Shown: positions 1 through 7,629 of the stretch, piece after piece | Layout: each line of letters begins with the position of its first letter | Numbering within the stretch: position 1 is the stretch's first letter | Source: Mesorhizobium sp. B2-1-8 | GTDB lineage: Bacteria > Pseudomonadota > Alphaproteobacteria > Rhizobiales > Rhizobiaceae | Length of the DNA: 64,000 nt | Direction: 5' to 3' | NCBI RefSeq assembly: GCF_006442545.2 | Contig: NZ_CP083952.1 | Span: forward strand, 6,239,501 to 6,303,500 | The notes under the pieces: generated by a model | Told to the model about the DNA's origin: nothing | The model's input: only the letters and a program-made list of their open reading frames with translations | The model's database searches: none | Program-made: the position numbers and the translations under genes

Positions 1-166
1 CAAATTGGATTGCTGCAAAACGCTTTACCGGCGACCCAATAAGCCTTGATCGTACACGAAAAGACAGAAGCGGTCGATATTGTATCTGAAGGATCGAACA
101 AGCTCGCGTTCGAAGAAGAGGGTGCGCATGATGCTATTGATATCAGGCGTGCTGAAGAGAAAGCCG

Positions 167-958
167 TCAACGGCTGATGATGGCCGATTGAATTTGCCCG
201 AGATTGAGCTGGTTTAGGATATCCTTGAGCCGCTGATTATCGGACGGTGAAGCTTTCTCCCCCTTTTTGGGCGGTTTTCCTGGCGCAAAGCCAAAGGTTA
301 TCTTGTCCGTGTTGATGCGTTGGAGCATCGCCAAAGACCCTGGGCCTTCGAAATGGGTGAGCTTCCAGCTCGGACCGGCCGCGTTGACGTTCTTGGTGAT
401 GACGAAGTTCACAAAGCCTCCAAACTCACCAGCAGCTCCTTTAAGCTCAGATGGTTGGCGATTGGATGACGCCAGTGCGAGAGCGACTGACTGCTTTATG
501 CCCAGGTCACCAGCAAGCGTTCCCACGTCATTCGGGCAATCCTCCATCGTGTTCTTGCCAGTGGTAACCTTAACCTTTTCGGCCTCTTGCCACAGTTTGT
601 ATTGGTTGTGGAGATCGAAGTATAGGTTTTCCGTAAAATGCTGTGTCCGCGAGTTGCCGACTTTAAACCCCGCGTGGAAAGCGAATGTCGGATCGATCGG
701 AAAATTCATTTGTGGGTTCAATTCGCCACTATCGTTGACATCCAGTTCCAGCTGGACACCGACCGCATAGTTGCTGTCGAGAAGGTCTTCCTGGGAATCT
801 GCGCCGTCTTTCACGAGATCGGTGAGCTCGCAGCCGAGGCGCTTGATGACGTCGGTGATTTTTGGGTAGCCGTAGTCCGTTCCTACATCGAATTTGGGGG
901 TAGCACAGCCGTAAAGAACAAACGGAACCGCTAGAAATGCGCTCGCAGCCTTTCTCAT
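167..958 (-). CDS. Putative lipoprotein of unknown function
   Basis: I do not recognise a family. The chosen start gives 263 residues beginning MRKAASAFLAVPFVLYGCAT, a typical lipoprotein signal with lipobox LYGC, so the mature protein should be lipid-anchored in the envelope. An ATG at 956-958 is preceded by GGGAGGTCAAC on the minus strand, which decides this start over longer upstream options. The rest is soluble and mixed in composition, with a Lys/Pro-rich stretch (PGKPPKKGEK) near the C-terminus. It follows the gene at 973-1272 by only 14 bases, so the two are probably one operon. The product could be an envelope or entry-exclusion-like protein of a mobile element, but nothing in the sequence proves that. 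Confidence 0.7.
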   Translation of the reverse strand: MRKAASAFLAVPFVLYGCATPKFDVGTDYGYPKITDVIKRLGCELTDLVKDGADSQEDLLDSNYAVGVQLELDVNDSGELNPQMNFPIDPTFAFHAGFKVGNSRTQHFTENLYFDLHNQYKLWQEAEKVKVTTGKNTMEDCPNDVGTLAGDLGIKQSVALALASSNRQPSELKGAAGEFGGFVNFVITKNVNAAGPSWKLTHFEGPGSLAMLQRINTDKITFGFAPGKPPKKGEKASPSDNQRLKDILNQLNLGQIQSAIISR

Positions 959-972
959 GTTGACCTCCCGGC

Positions 973-1272
973 TCACGTACAAGCGTCGTGTATGCAGGTC
1001 TCGTTTGTGCCGACTTTGGCGTAGTAAGACGCATCGACATGCGTCTTCAGATACTCGTCCAGTTTTTCGCAATCCGAAGCGGGCATTGCGCAGCAAACCG
1101 TCTTCGTGCCCGGCTCCCGATGGATGGTACAGGCGTGTTTCCCGGTACCGGCAAGCTCATGGAGAGCAGCGGTGACATTGGCGATATTCTCACCGAGAGT
1201 GGCAGGACGCGCTTCTTTGGCAAATTTGCTGATGAGTGCCTTTGCCTTACGCCGACTGAGAACTGGAGCCAT
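973..1272 (-). CDS. Small hypothetical protein, first gene of lipoprotein operon
   Basis: This 99-residue protein starts MAPVLSRRKAKALISKF. The ATG at 1270-1272 has a strong ribosome-binding site (AAGGAGGACGG) at good spacing, so the longer reading upstream is unlikely. No transmembrane segment is visible. The N-terminal third is basic and helical. The C-terminal half contains several cysteines (HACTIH, TVCCAMPASDC, ETCIHDACT) that could form disulfides or bind metal. It is followed directly by the lipoprotein gene at 167-958, suggesting co-expression. Function unknown. Confidence 0.6.
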   Translation of the reverse strand: MAPVLSRRKAKALISKFAKEARPATLGENIANVTAALHELAGTGKHACTIHREPGTKTVCCAMPASDCEKLDEYLKTHVDASYYAKVGTNETCIHDACT

Positions 1273-1762
1273 TGTACCGTCCTCCTTGGTTATCGAGGTC
1301 AAGACCCCTCTGGTCTGTTGCGGCTCCAATGTTCGGCTGATTCTTCGTCGCTTTGCTTAGGCGGCAAGAAGAATGCACAGCTTTATTTTTATAGTGCGGC
1401 TGATATCTTCTTCCGCCACTTCTTCCAGCTGCGGCTCTTGCTGCGGCCGACCACATGGGAGGTCTCGTCGCCGAATTCCTGCGCCATCCTGTTCACCTGA
1501 AAAGGTTCCTTGATCCGCCAAAGCCGCCATTGGTTTTTTCGACAGCATTTAAGAAAGAGGGCTCGAAGCGGACATCAATTACGCGCCGTTTGGATGTCCG
1601 GTTTGAGGTCGGAGACCTGCAGGTTTCTGTAATCCAGGCCCGAAACCTGACGGGCCGGTCACGGCCCAAAACCGTCGTGAAGGTTCTATAATTCGGCGTC
1701 GACTTCGGTTCTGGAAGCTTCCGAACTTTCTGGGTGGCGCGTCTGCCCGAGCTGCGAGCGCT
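1273..1762. other. Gene-poor stretch before the IS elements
   Basis: I see no convincing gene here. A 32-codon minus-strand reading (about 1390-1488, start MAQEFGDETS, basic C-terminus) has a weak Shine-Dalgarno-like AGGTGAACAGG and could be a tiny gene or a remnant. Other open frames have poor codon use and no start signal. The right limit is the end of an IS3-family element. Confidence 0.4.
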
Positions 1763-1793
1763 CTGGCCTGCTGCCGGTTTTTCGGACACCAGG

Positions 1794-1934
1794 TTAAGCT
1801 AGCATAGCTTGCTCCTCGAACTCGACGGGGCTCAGATAGCCCAGTGTCGAGTGCCTACGCCGCGGGTTGTAGAAGCGCTCGATATAATCGAACACATCCG
1901 CCCTGGCGTCCTCTCTCGTCCTGTAGACCTTGCG
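1794..1934 (-). pseudogene. IS3-family transposase orfB, C-terminal remnant
   Basis: Reading the minus strand gives TRKVYRTREDARADVFDYIE, then RFYNPRRRHSTLGYLSPVEF, then EEQAMLA and a stop. This is the characteristic end of IS3-family DDE integrases, including the NPRRRHSTLGYLSP motif. The catalytic core is absent because the inner IS begins at 1935, so this is a dead fragment of the outer IS. Confidence 0.85.
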
Positions 1935-1995
1935 TGTGAATCGGCGTGCAAAATTGGACGCCGATCTGGAGTGCGCCCCTGCGGGTGGACAGATT
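1935..1995. repeat. Left terminal inverted repeat of inner IS3 element
   Basis: About 60 bases match the inverted right end (3191-3249) with a few mismatches and small gaps. The best-conserved blocks are TGGAGTGCGCCC and GCGGGTGGACAGATT. Confidence 0.75.
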
Positions 1996-2042
1996 GGGTT
2001 TCAGGGATTTACCAGTGCTGTCGGGTTTTCGGAGAGAGAACC

Positions 2043-2393
2043 ATGGCAAGACACCGCAGCTACAGCATCACCTTTAAGCGTCAGGTTGTTCAGGAATATC
2101 TGTCGGGCGATACGTTTCACAGCTTGGCGCAACGGCACGATATCACCCGCACTCTGATCCGGATCTGGGTTGGCAAGTATGAAGCAGGCGGCTTGGATGA
2201 AGATGTGGCCTCAGCAGCTCTGATCACGGAATACGAGGCGCGGATCGCCGCGCTTGAGCGGCTTGTCGGCAAGCAGGCTCTGGAACTGGAGTTTCTAAAG
2301 GGGGCCCTGAAAAGTGCTCCGCGGCCGAAAAGCGGGATTACATCCGTCGTCACCGGCCCCGTGGCCTCAGTGTCGCCGAAGGATGCCGGCTGA
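2043..2393 (+). CDS. IS3-family transposase OrfA
   Basis: This 116-residue protein begins [20 protein letters not shown]. It has the usual N-terminal helix-turn-helix ([20 protein letters not shown]) followed by a leucine-zipper-like helix ([19 protein letters not shown]) for multimerisation. It binds the terminal repeats. The stop overlaps the orfB start (TGATG at 2391-2395). The sequence CTGAAAAGTG near 2307 is a plausible -1 slippery site: shifting there enters the orfB frame ([13 protein letters not shown]) and would give the OrfAB transposase. Confidence 0.9.
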   Translation: MARHRSYSITFKRQVVQEYLSGDTFHSLAQRHDITRTLIRIWVGKYEAGGLDEDVASAALITEYEARIAALERLVGKQALELEFLKGALKSAPRPKSGITSVVTGPVASVSPKDAG

Positions 2394-3190
2394 TGGGCAT
2401 GGCGCGTTCCAGCTTCTATGACCGTCCCGAACGGCCAGCCGACGACACCGCCATCGTCGAGGCGATGGTTTTGGTCCGCGGCGAGTTCGAGTTCTACGGC
2501 TATCGCCGCGTGGGCGCGGCGCTGCGCCAGCAAGGCATGGTCGTGAACCATAAGAAGATCCGCCGCCTGATGGCCGAGCATGATTTGCAGCCCGTGATGA
2601 GGCGCCGATACGTCGCCACCACCGACAGCGATCATGACAGCCCGATCTTCCCCAACCTGGCCAAGGACGTCGTGCCGACGGGGCCGAACCAGCTTTGGGT
2701 GGCCGACATCACCTATGTCGCGCTGCCGGCTCGCTTCGTTTATGTCGCCATCGTCCTCGACGCATGGTCACGCATGATCGTCGGCTACGCCATTGGCCGA
2801 TCGATCGACGCCCGCCTGACGATGGCTGCCTTGGGCGCTGCAGTCGAGCGCAGAACGCCGCCGCCAGGCTGCATTCATCACTCCGATCGAGGTTCCCAGT
2901 ATGCCGCCGAGGCCTACCGGCAGCTTCTCGCCAGCCATCGTCTGGCAGGCTCGATGAGCCGCAAAGGCAACCCTTATGACAACGCCAAGGCGGAGAGCCT
3001 CAGGAAGACGCTAAAGGTCGAGGCGATCTACCCGATGGCGCTCGAAACATTCGAGGACGTTGCAGCGCAGCTTCCCCACTTCATCGACGAGGTCTACAAC
3101 AAACGCAGGCTCCATTCGGCGCTGGGATATCTCAGCCCGCAGCAGTTCGAGGATCAACACATCCGGCACACCGGCAAATCAGCGGCCTGA
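2393..3190 (+). CDS. IS3-family transposase OrfB (DDE integrase)
   Basis: 265 residues with an rve-type integrase core. The catalytic triad is visible as D in [11 protein letters not shown] in [10 protein letters not shown] and E in [15 protein letters not shown]. An HTH_21-like segment ([19 protein letters not shown]) precedes the core, and the protein ends with [18 protein letters not shown]. The frame is open upstream of the ATG ([20 protein letters not shown]), so the active protein is most likely OrfAB made by -1 frameshifting from orfA. No stop or missing motif is seen, so the element may still be active. Confidence 0.92.
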   Translation: MGMARSSFYDRPERPADDTAIVEAMVLVRGEFEFYGYRRVGAALRQQGMVVNHKKIRRLMAEHDLQPVMRRRYVATTDSDHDSPIFPNLAKDVVPTGPNQLWVADITYVALPARFVYVAIVLDAWSRMIVGYAIGRSIDARLTMAALGAAVERRTPPPGCIHHSDRGSQYAAEAYRQLLASHRLAGSMSRKGNPYDNAKAESLRKTLKVEAIYPMALETFEDVAAQLPHFIDEVYNKRRLHSALGYLSPQQFEDQHIRHTGKSAA

Positions 3191-3249
3191 AATCTGTCCA
3201 CCCGCAAGGGCGCACTCCAATCGGGGGTCAGTTTTGGAAGCCGTTGACA
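3191..3249. repeat. Right terminal inverted repeat of inner IS3 element
   Basis: Inverted partner of 1935-1995. It starts one base after the orfB stop and ends at the A complementary to the first T of TGTCAACGG. Confidence 0.75.
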
Positions 3250-3282
3250 CCCCATCTCTTCCGCGAACCGCTTTCGCTTCAT
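3250..3282 (-). pseudogene. IS3-family orfA, N-terminal remnant (outer IS)
   Basis: The minus strand reads MKRKRFAEE from an ATG at 3280-3282 before running into the inner IS. MKRKRF(S/T/A)EEQI is the usual start of OrfA in many IS3 elements. Upstream, about 60 bases lead to the outer IS terminus at about 3347. Confidence 0.65.
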
Positions 3283-3385
3283 CTGTCCGTCCTTCTTGGA
3301 GGTCGGACTCTAACTCCAGGTGGAGGAAAAACTCAGTGGCAGGTCAGCAGCGGCGGCGACTGCGCCCAGACCGGACTTGGGGTGG

Positions 3386-3574
3386 ATGATCCCATATGTC
3401 GCCCTTCTGGTCATAGCAATCATCGGAATTGCGTTTCTAGGCTCGATATGGGTGCTACTGGTGACCAAAGACACCCCAGAAAACCAAGCGTGGCTGAAGG
3501 CCGCGTCTGACATGGTCAAGATGTTTGGCGGGTTTTTTATCGGAATCGCGACGACGCTATTAGCGCCGCACTGA
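3386..3574 (+). CDS. Small two-helix membrane protein
   Basis: 62 residues starting MIPYVALLVIAIIGIAFLGS. Two hydrophobic segments are visible (about residues 3-27 and 44-60), joined by a short polar loop (TKDTPENQAWLKAASD). The frame is open upstream through AAAATAPRPDLGW to the outer IS end at 3347, so the true N-terminus may have been cut off by the IS insertion; the ATG at 3386 is only the first methionine left, and no good ribosome-binding site precedes it. It is convergent with the large membrane-protein gene at 3586. Function unknown. Confidence 0.5.
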   Translation: MIPYVALLVIAIIGIAFLGSIWVLLVTKDTPENQAWLKAASDMVKMFGGFFIGIATTLLAPH

Positions 3575-3585
3575 AGCCGCCGAAA

Positions 3586-5394
3586 CTACATAGATAAGTC
3601 GCCGTTATTCTTAAATCGTAAAGCGAAGATACTGGTAAGGAAGCTAAATGCAGCGACCGCGATCGCTATCAGGCGACCACGAGCTTCTGTGGTACTCTCC
3701 CACTTGGTAGGGTTGGCACGGGCGCTGTTCCGCCACAGCAAGTCCGCCGTGCCCGTGAAATGAATGCGGCCGTTGTTGTCATATGCGCCATCCAGGTTTC
3801 CGACAGCGACGTAGTCATCGGTATCGAGGACTTTGTCTGCTTCTTGGTTCACCTTGACGCTATGGACACCGTGGCCAACGGCAATCATTTCGGCGTGCGT
3901 GGGTGGTAGTTGACCCAATGCCTCTGTCTTGAGTCCCTTGAGAGTGATCCACCCGCTCTCAGCATTGACCTCTAAGCTCTGTGTGGGCGTTAGGTAGTGA
4001 GCACTACCAGGCACCGCACTGGCTTTCACCAAAATGCCAAGTAAGCCACCAATGGAATCCATATCCACGGAGGATCGAGACACGGCGGCCCCTGCACTTA
4101 GCTGCCTACAGACCAACGGCTCGGACCCCTTGAGCGACCCAGCCTTTGTTTTTAGCTGGAGTAGCGTTTCTTTCCCGTCCACAACAAGATGCAACGTCTT
4201 GGCTTTATTTGTGACCACGTCATTGTCGATAGAGAATGCCGTCGTCGCTGCATAATAGCTGAGTCCGGGATCGGAAGTCCTAATCTCGAGTGCCGCTTTG
4301 CCGGCAACAAATTGCTGAAAATCAACGGCGTCCTTTTCCTGCCCTCTCGCCGTGGAAAAAAGAGACACACGTTGGTGAGTAAAACTTAGTTCGTCATCCA
4401 CTTCGCCAGACCGATCAACAGACAGGCGGTCGACGCCCCCGTCAACCCAAAGATCGACCGCTCGCACATTGGAGAGCACGTAGCCTGTTCTCTGACTGAC
4501 GGCCTTCGCTTTAGCTAGGTCCCAGCATCCCCCGAAGAGCACTAGCTCGACGTCAAATTTGGCGGGAGTGCCTAGCGCTTTCCACTGTAACTTCGTTGGC
4601 CCTTGCGGACTTTCCCATTCCACCTCTGCGCCCTGTGAAACGTTGGGCGCGAATGAAAATGGCTGCCGTGTAGCCTTCGTGCCATCGAACTGGGCCACAG
4701 GGCGAGGGTCAGTCGGATCCGCAATTATTGTTCCGCCGGATGGGTAGTCCAGCGCCAATTCTAAGCGGACTGGCAACGGCCGATAAAAGAAGTCGAAGAT
4801 ATAGAACGCGGCCGTAGATGTGAGAATACCCACGATGATTGCCACGCCGCCCGAAAGCCAGATGCCGAGGAAACGGGACCGATCTGAGAACGATCTGCAG
4901 ACGTATTCGCACGCGGCCAATATAATTGCTACGAAGAAGGCCAGCGCGATGCCTCCTATAAAATCCGCTACGATGTTCTGGAAAAACTCATCAAAATTTC
5001 TCGGTCCCAAAATGGTAAGTATAGATACATCAACTATAGCAGTCACAAGGAAAGTTGAGAGCGCTAACATATGGACAATACTTCTAAATGAACGAGTATA
5101 GAACGAAATTAGGTAAATTGCAGCGGCCTCAAGCCAAAATTGGGCATTGATAGCTTGCGCCAGCCAAGTGCTCAAATTTGGCCACTTGATTAAATCAGTC
5201 TGATATGACGACTCGTAAATTGACGGATTGTCGCTGTTGACTAGTGCGAAAAGGGAAATTTGGATGTCTGGCCCGATGGAAAGAAGGAAGGCTATCGCTG
5301 CGATCAGCGCAAAACTCATCCAAGCGAAACCGCCGGCCAGATAGCGGCGGGAGAGGTTTTCCCAAGCAACAGATATCCATTTCGGGAAGTGCAA
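3586..5394 (-). CDS. Large membrane protein with extracytoplasmic domain, MBL module
   Basis: 602 residues, no family recognised. The N-terminal third has about five transmembrane helices (near residues 25-45, 85-105, 107-127, 140-165 and 178-200). A long soluble part follows (about 205-575), rich in beta-prone sequence and probably extracytoplasmic. One last helix (about 577-595, LIAIAVAAFSFLTSIFALRF) is followed by a short basic tail. The frame can only begin at a TTG at 5392-5394 or at an internal ATG (MSFALIAAI, residue 26), because a stop lies shortly upstream and no in-frame ATG precedes; I use the TTG. It lies downstream of, and in the same direction as, the MBL-fold gene at 5626-6432, separated by a 125-base fragment of a regulator-like gene. 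The topology suggests a sensor or effector in the inner membrane. Confidence 0.7.
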   Translation of the reverse strand: MHFPKWISVAWENLSRRYLAGGFAWMSFALIAAIAFLLSIGPDIQISLFALVNSDNPSIYESSYQTDLIKWPNLSTWLAQAINAQFWLEAAAIYLISFYTRSFRSIVHMLALSTFLVTAIVDVSILTILGPRNFDEFFQNIVADFIGGIALAFFVAIILAACEYVCRSFSDRSRFLGIWLSGGVAIIVGILTSTAAFYIFDFFYRPLPVRLELALDYPSGGTIIADPTDPRPVAQFDGTKATRQPFSFAPNVSQGAEVEWESPQGPTKLQWKALGTPAKFDVELVLFGGCWDLAKAKAVSQRTGYVLSNVRAVDLWVDGGVDRLSVDRSGEVDDELSFTHQRVSLFSTARGQEKDAVDFQQFVAGKAALEIRTSDPGLSYYAATTAFSIDNDVVTNKAKTLHLVVDGKETLLQLKTKAGSLKGSEPLVCRQLSAGAAVSRSSVDMDSIGGLLGILVKASAVPGSAHYLTPTQSLEVNAESGWITLKGLKTEALGQLPPTHAEMIAVGHGVHSVKVNQEADKVLDTDDYVAVGNLDGAYDNNGRIHFTGTADLLWRNSARANPTKWESTTEARGRLIAIAVAAFSFLTSIFALRFKNNGDLSM

Positions 5395-5500
5395 ATCTTT
5401 GTCCGCGATTCGAGTGGCTTAGCGTCAAGCAGTCGAAAATCGCGTGATCAGTGTCAATGGCGCACCCGTGCCATTCCACCGTTAATTGTATGGGGCTGAA

Positions 5501-5625
5501 CTACCAAGCCACAATGCCGACCGCATCCAGCTCCTCGGCGATCGCTTTTGCTGCGGCATCTCGCCGTCTACGAAAAGTCGGGTAGGCCCACCCGTGGCGC
5601 TGACATTCCACCCCTGTGTGGCGGC
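5501..5625 (-). pseudogene. C-terminal fragment of a DUF6362-like gene
   Basis: Minus-strand reading gives SRHTGVECQRHGWAYPTFRR, then RRDAAAKAIAEELDAVGIVA, W and stop. It closely matches the C-terminus of the gene at 8332-8777 (RHTEVECDRRGWAYSTFRRR, RENAAKMIAEKLNA). No start exists because the sequence joins the stop codon of the upstream MBL gene. It resembles the helix-turn-helix end of phage/plasmid DUF6362 proteins; that family name is from memory. The two copies each precede a membrane-protein gene. Confidence 0.7.
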
Positions 5626-6432
5626 TTAGTAGGGCCACCACCCAGTAGGAGAGAACCGGAATCCAATGCGGCCATCGCCGCGTGTTGTTAACACTCGTCG
5701 AAAGGCTTGGCGGAACTGGGCGCCGAGGGCCTTGCTTCGATAGAATGGGATCGTAAGTTGAGTATCGTACATGTAACCTTTGTCGGAGATCGCGATAAAG
5801 TAAGGATGGCAGAATTCGAATACTTCTTCGCAGATCCCACTCTCTCTCCCATGGTGAGAGGCAATCAGAACCTGTGTTTTGCTTAGAGCATCCCGAAATG
5901 AGGGGTCTTCGAGTAACCGAAGCCAGCCCGGCCCTTCAAGGTCGCCGGGGAACAAGACACCAATGCCGTAACACGATAGATGCAAAGCCATGCTCAGATT
6001 GTTTTCATCACCAAATATCGTCGGAGAATTTGAAAAGGACGTGCTCTTCAGGCCCAGGAAACTTGGGCGAGCAGTTGACGAGGCGGTCCCTGTAAACTCG
6101 AAGTCGATCATGTCAACTAGCGTGTCGATCCCAGCGCCCATCCCATCTTCGGATTTGAGGTAACGAATATGTTGGGAGGAGACCTTTTTGTTCCGCCACA
6201 GCCAGCCGATATCCACGCTGTTGCGTAGGTCCGGAAGCCCGTCAACGTGGTCTTCGTCATAGTTGGTAATCGCAAGCATATCGAGGTAGCTAATGCCGAG
6301 GCGCCGCAGATAGCCCCCAGGCGTCCACCCGGTAGCGGCATTCTGCCCGCAATCGATCATAAGGCGGGTATTGTCATCACAGGTCAGCAGGGCACAGGCA
6401 CCGTGCTCCACGTCAAAGATCTTTAAATCCAT
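5626..6432 (-). CDS. MBL-fold hydrolase with altered metal motif
   Basis: 268 residues of a metallo-beta-lactamase-like fold, closest in style to the C-terminal domain of ComEC/Rec2. The first metal motif, at residues 56-62, reads TNYDEDH, i.e. N-x-D-x-D-H, where ComEC-type proteins have H-x-D-x-D-H, so the first histidine is replaced by Asn57. Later motifs are present: NNLSMALHL, GVLFPGDLEG and SHHGRES. No signal peptide is visible, so it should be cytoplasmic. The ATG at 6430-6432 has GAGGGGGAAATT in front and is preferred over an upstream start. The gene is divergent from a second MBL-fold gene 120 bases away and reads towards the 602-residue membrane protein. Substrate unknown; a phosphodiester, nucleic acid or nucleotide would fit the family. 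Confidence 0.8.
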   Translation of the reverse strand: MDLKIFDVEHGACALLTCDDNTRLMIDCGQNAATGWTPGGYLRRLGISYLDMLAITNYDEDHVDGLPDLRNSVDIGWLWRNKKVSSQHIRYLKSEDGMGAGIDTLVDMIDFEFTGTASSTARPSFLGLKSTSFSNSPTIFGDENNLSMALHLSCYGIGVLFPGDLEGPGWLRLLEDPSFRDALSKTQVLIASHHGRESGICEEVFEFCHPYFIAISDKGYMYDTQLTIPFYRSKALGAQFRQAFRRVLTTRGDGRIGFRFSPTGWWPY

Positions 6433-6552
6433 AATTTCCCCCTCGGGCGCGGTTGTGACTCCAAGTATTCGGTGAATTTCGGACAAAAGCCAATTGGCGA
6501 CGGGCTAGTTTCGCGTCTACCCTTTCCGAGGGTTCAAAGTGGCGAGGCTGAA
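6433..6552. promoter_or_regulatory. Divergent promoter region between two MBL genes
   Basis: These 120 bases must hold the promoters of both divergent genes, unless transcripts enter from further away. I see no confident operator or -35/-10 pair. The region also encodes possible N-terminal extensions of both proteins, which I reject on ribosome-binding-site grounds. Confidence 0.4.
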
Positions 6553-7629
6553 ATGGCTGACTACTACGAAATCGACTTCTTGGACGTGGAAACGCAGAAA
6601 AGTGGAGATGCGATCTCCATTCGATACGAAATTGCGGGCCAGACGTACATTCACGTTGTCGACGGCGGCTACGTCGACACTGGTGAGAAGCTGGCCACTC
6701 ACATCAACACGCATTACGGCAGTCCGAAGAAAATCGACCATGTTGTTGTGACCCACAATGATCACGATCATGCAGGGGGATTGCGTTACATTCTGGAAAA
6801 CTACGAGATAGGACGCCTGTGGATTCTCCGGCCATGGCTTTATGCCGGTGAGATTATCAATCGTTTTCAAAGGTTCAGTAACGTCGAGAACCTGGCGAAA
6901 GAGCTGAAAGAGAATTTCTCCAATCTGGCGGCGCTTGAAGAAATCGCCGTTGCCAAGGGCATTCCGATGTCGGAGCCGTTCCAAGGGGCCCAGATCGGGG
7001 CGTTCACGGCGCTGGCGCCGACTAAAGCTCGCTTTCTGGATCTCGTTGTCGAATCGGAGAAAACGCCAGCCGCGAAGTCCCCCCTCGACACTTTGGTGGA
7101 GGGTATTTTGGCCATCGCAAAGGCCACCGTTAAGTTGGTCACAGAGGGATGGGGTTACGAAAAATTCTCATCCGAACCGACCAGCGCCGAGAACCGAATG
7201 TCGGTGATCCAGTATGCATTGCTGAACGGGCGGAAAATACTCCTCACCGGTGATGCTAGCGTGGACGGTCTTCAAGAAGCGGCCGCCTTCGCACCGCTGG
7301 TCGGTCTGTTCCTCCCAGGGATCGACCGGTTTCAAGTGCCGCACCACGGATCACGCCGTAATCTTTCCACCGAAATCTGCGACACCTGGCTAGGAGCCAG
7401 ACTTGGCAGCCAGCCTGTAGCGGGAAGCGAAACATTCCACGCCTTCATCAGCTCGGCCAAGGAAGATGAAGACCACCCTCGCAAAGCGGTTATCCGCGCC
7501 ATGATGCATCGAGGGGGGAAGGTGTACACCACCGAAGGGCGCAGTCTCCATTCTTTTTCTTCCGCTGCGCCTTCTCGAGGCTGGGGGCCAGCAACTAGCG
7601 AACTGTATCCGGACGAGATTGAGGAATAG
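6553..7629 (+). CDS. ComEC-like MBL-fold hydrolase, complete metal motif
   Basis: 358 residues from the ATG at 6553 (GAGGCTGAA in front). An MBL-fold core begins at DFLDV near residue 8 and has the full motif HNDHDHAGG at residues 68-76 (H68, D70, D72 and H73 as likely metal ligands). It also has SVIQYALLNGRKILLTGDAS, the core strand with the metal-bridging Asp, and VPHHGSRRNLS, the late histidine motif. An insert of roughly 120 residues between the first and later motifs is longer than in the partner at 5626-6432 and is largely helical. No signal peptide or membrane segment. This layout matches the soluble hydrolase domain of ComEC/Rec2 but without the ComEC channel; the genes at 3586 and 7595 are membrane proteins and could be partners. 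Likely a metal-dependent hydrolase; target unknown. Confidence 0.85.
   Translation: MADYYEIDFLDVETQKSGDAISIRYEIAGQTYIHVVDGGYVDTGEKLATHINTHYGSPKKIDHVVVTHNDHDHAGGLRYILENYEIGRLWILRPWLYAGEIINRFQRFSNVENLAKELKENFSNLAALEEIAVAKGIPMSEPFQGAQIGAFTALAPTKARFLDLVVESEKTPAAKSPLDTLVEGILAIAKATVKLVTEGWGYEKFSSEPTSAENRMSVIQYALLNGRKILLTGDASVDGLQEAAAFAPLVGLFLPGIDRFQVPHHGSRRNLSTEICDTWLGARLGSQPVAGSETFHAFISSAKEDEDHPRKAVIRAMMHRGGKVYTTEGRSLHSFSSAAPSRGWGPATSELYPDEIEE

Larger units (their letters stand above)
1935..3249 (+). mobile_element. IS3-family insertion sequence, about 1.3 kb, intact
   Basis: The element has imperfect terminal inverted repeats: TGTGAATCGGCGTGCAAAAT at the left and TGTCAACGGCTTCCAAAACT read inwards from 3249. 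Both continue into a shared TGGAGTGCGCCC and GCGGGTGGACAGAT. It carries overlapping orfA and orfB, as expected for IS3-type transposition by a frameshifted OrfAB. There is no target-site duplication at the exact boundaries, in keeping with loss of DNA from the outer IS on one side. Confidence 0.8.
1763..3347. mobile_element. Remnant of an outer IS3-family element (ends only)
   Basis: The left end near 1763 (CTGGCCTGCTGCCGGTTTTT) and the inverted right end near 3347 (CTGACCTGCCACTGAGTTTT when read inwards) are imperfect inverted repeats. Between them are the last 46 codons of an IS3 orfB (1794-1934, minus) and the first codons of an IS3 orfA (3250-3282, minus). The middle has been replaced by a second IS3-family element (1935-3249). 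The order is right for one minus-strand element that took an insertion and lost most of its interior. No clear target duplication flanks the outer ends. Confidence 0.7.

Noticed and set aside
1..166. End of a gene entering from the left
   Set aside because: Short open readings exist on both strands but none shows a recognisable motif, so no partial gene can be supported.
6433..6552. N-terminal extensions of both MBL proteins overlapping each other
   Set aside because: The inner ATGs fit the start of the fold, and the 5626-6432 gene has a strong Shine-Dalgarno sequence, so the extensions are not needed.
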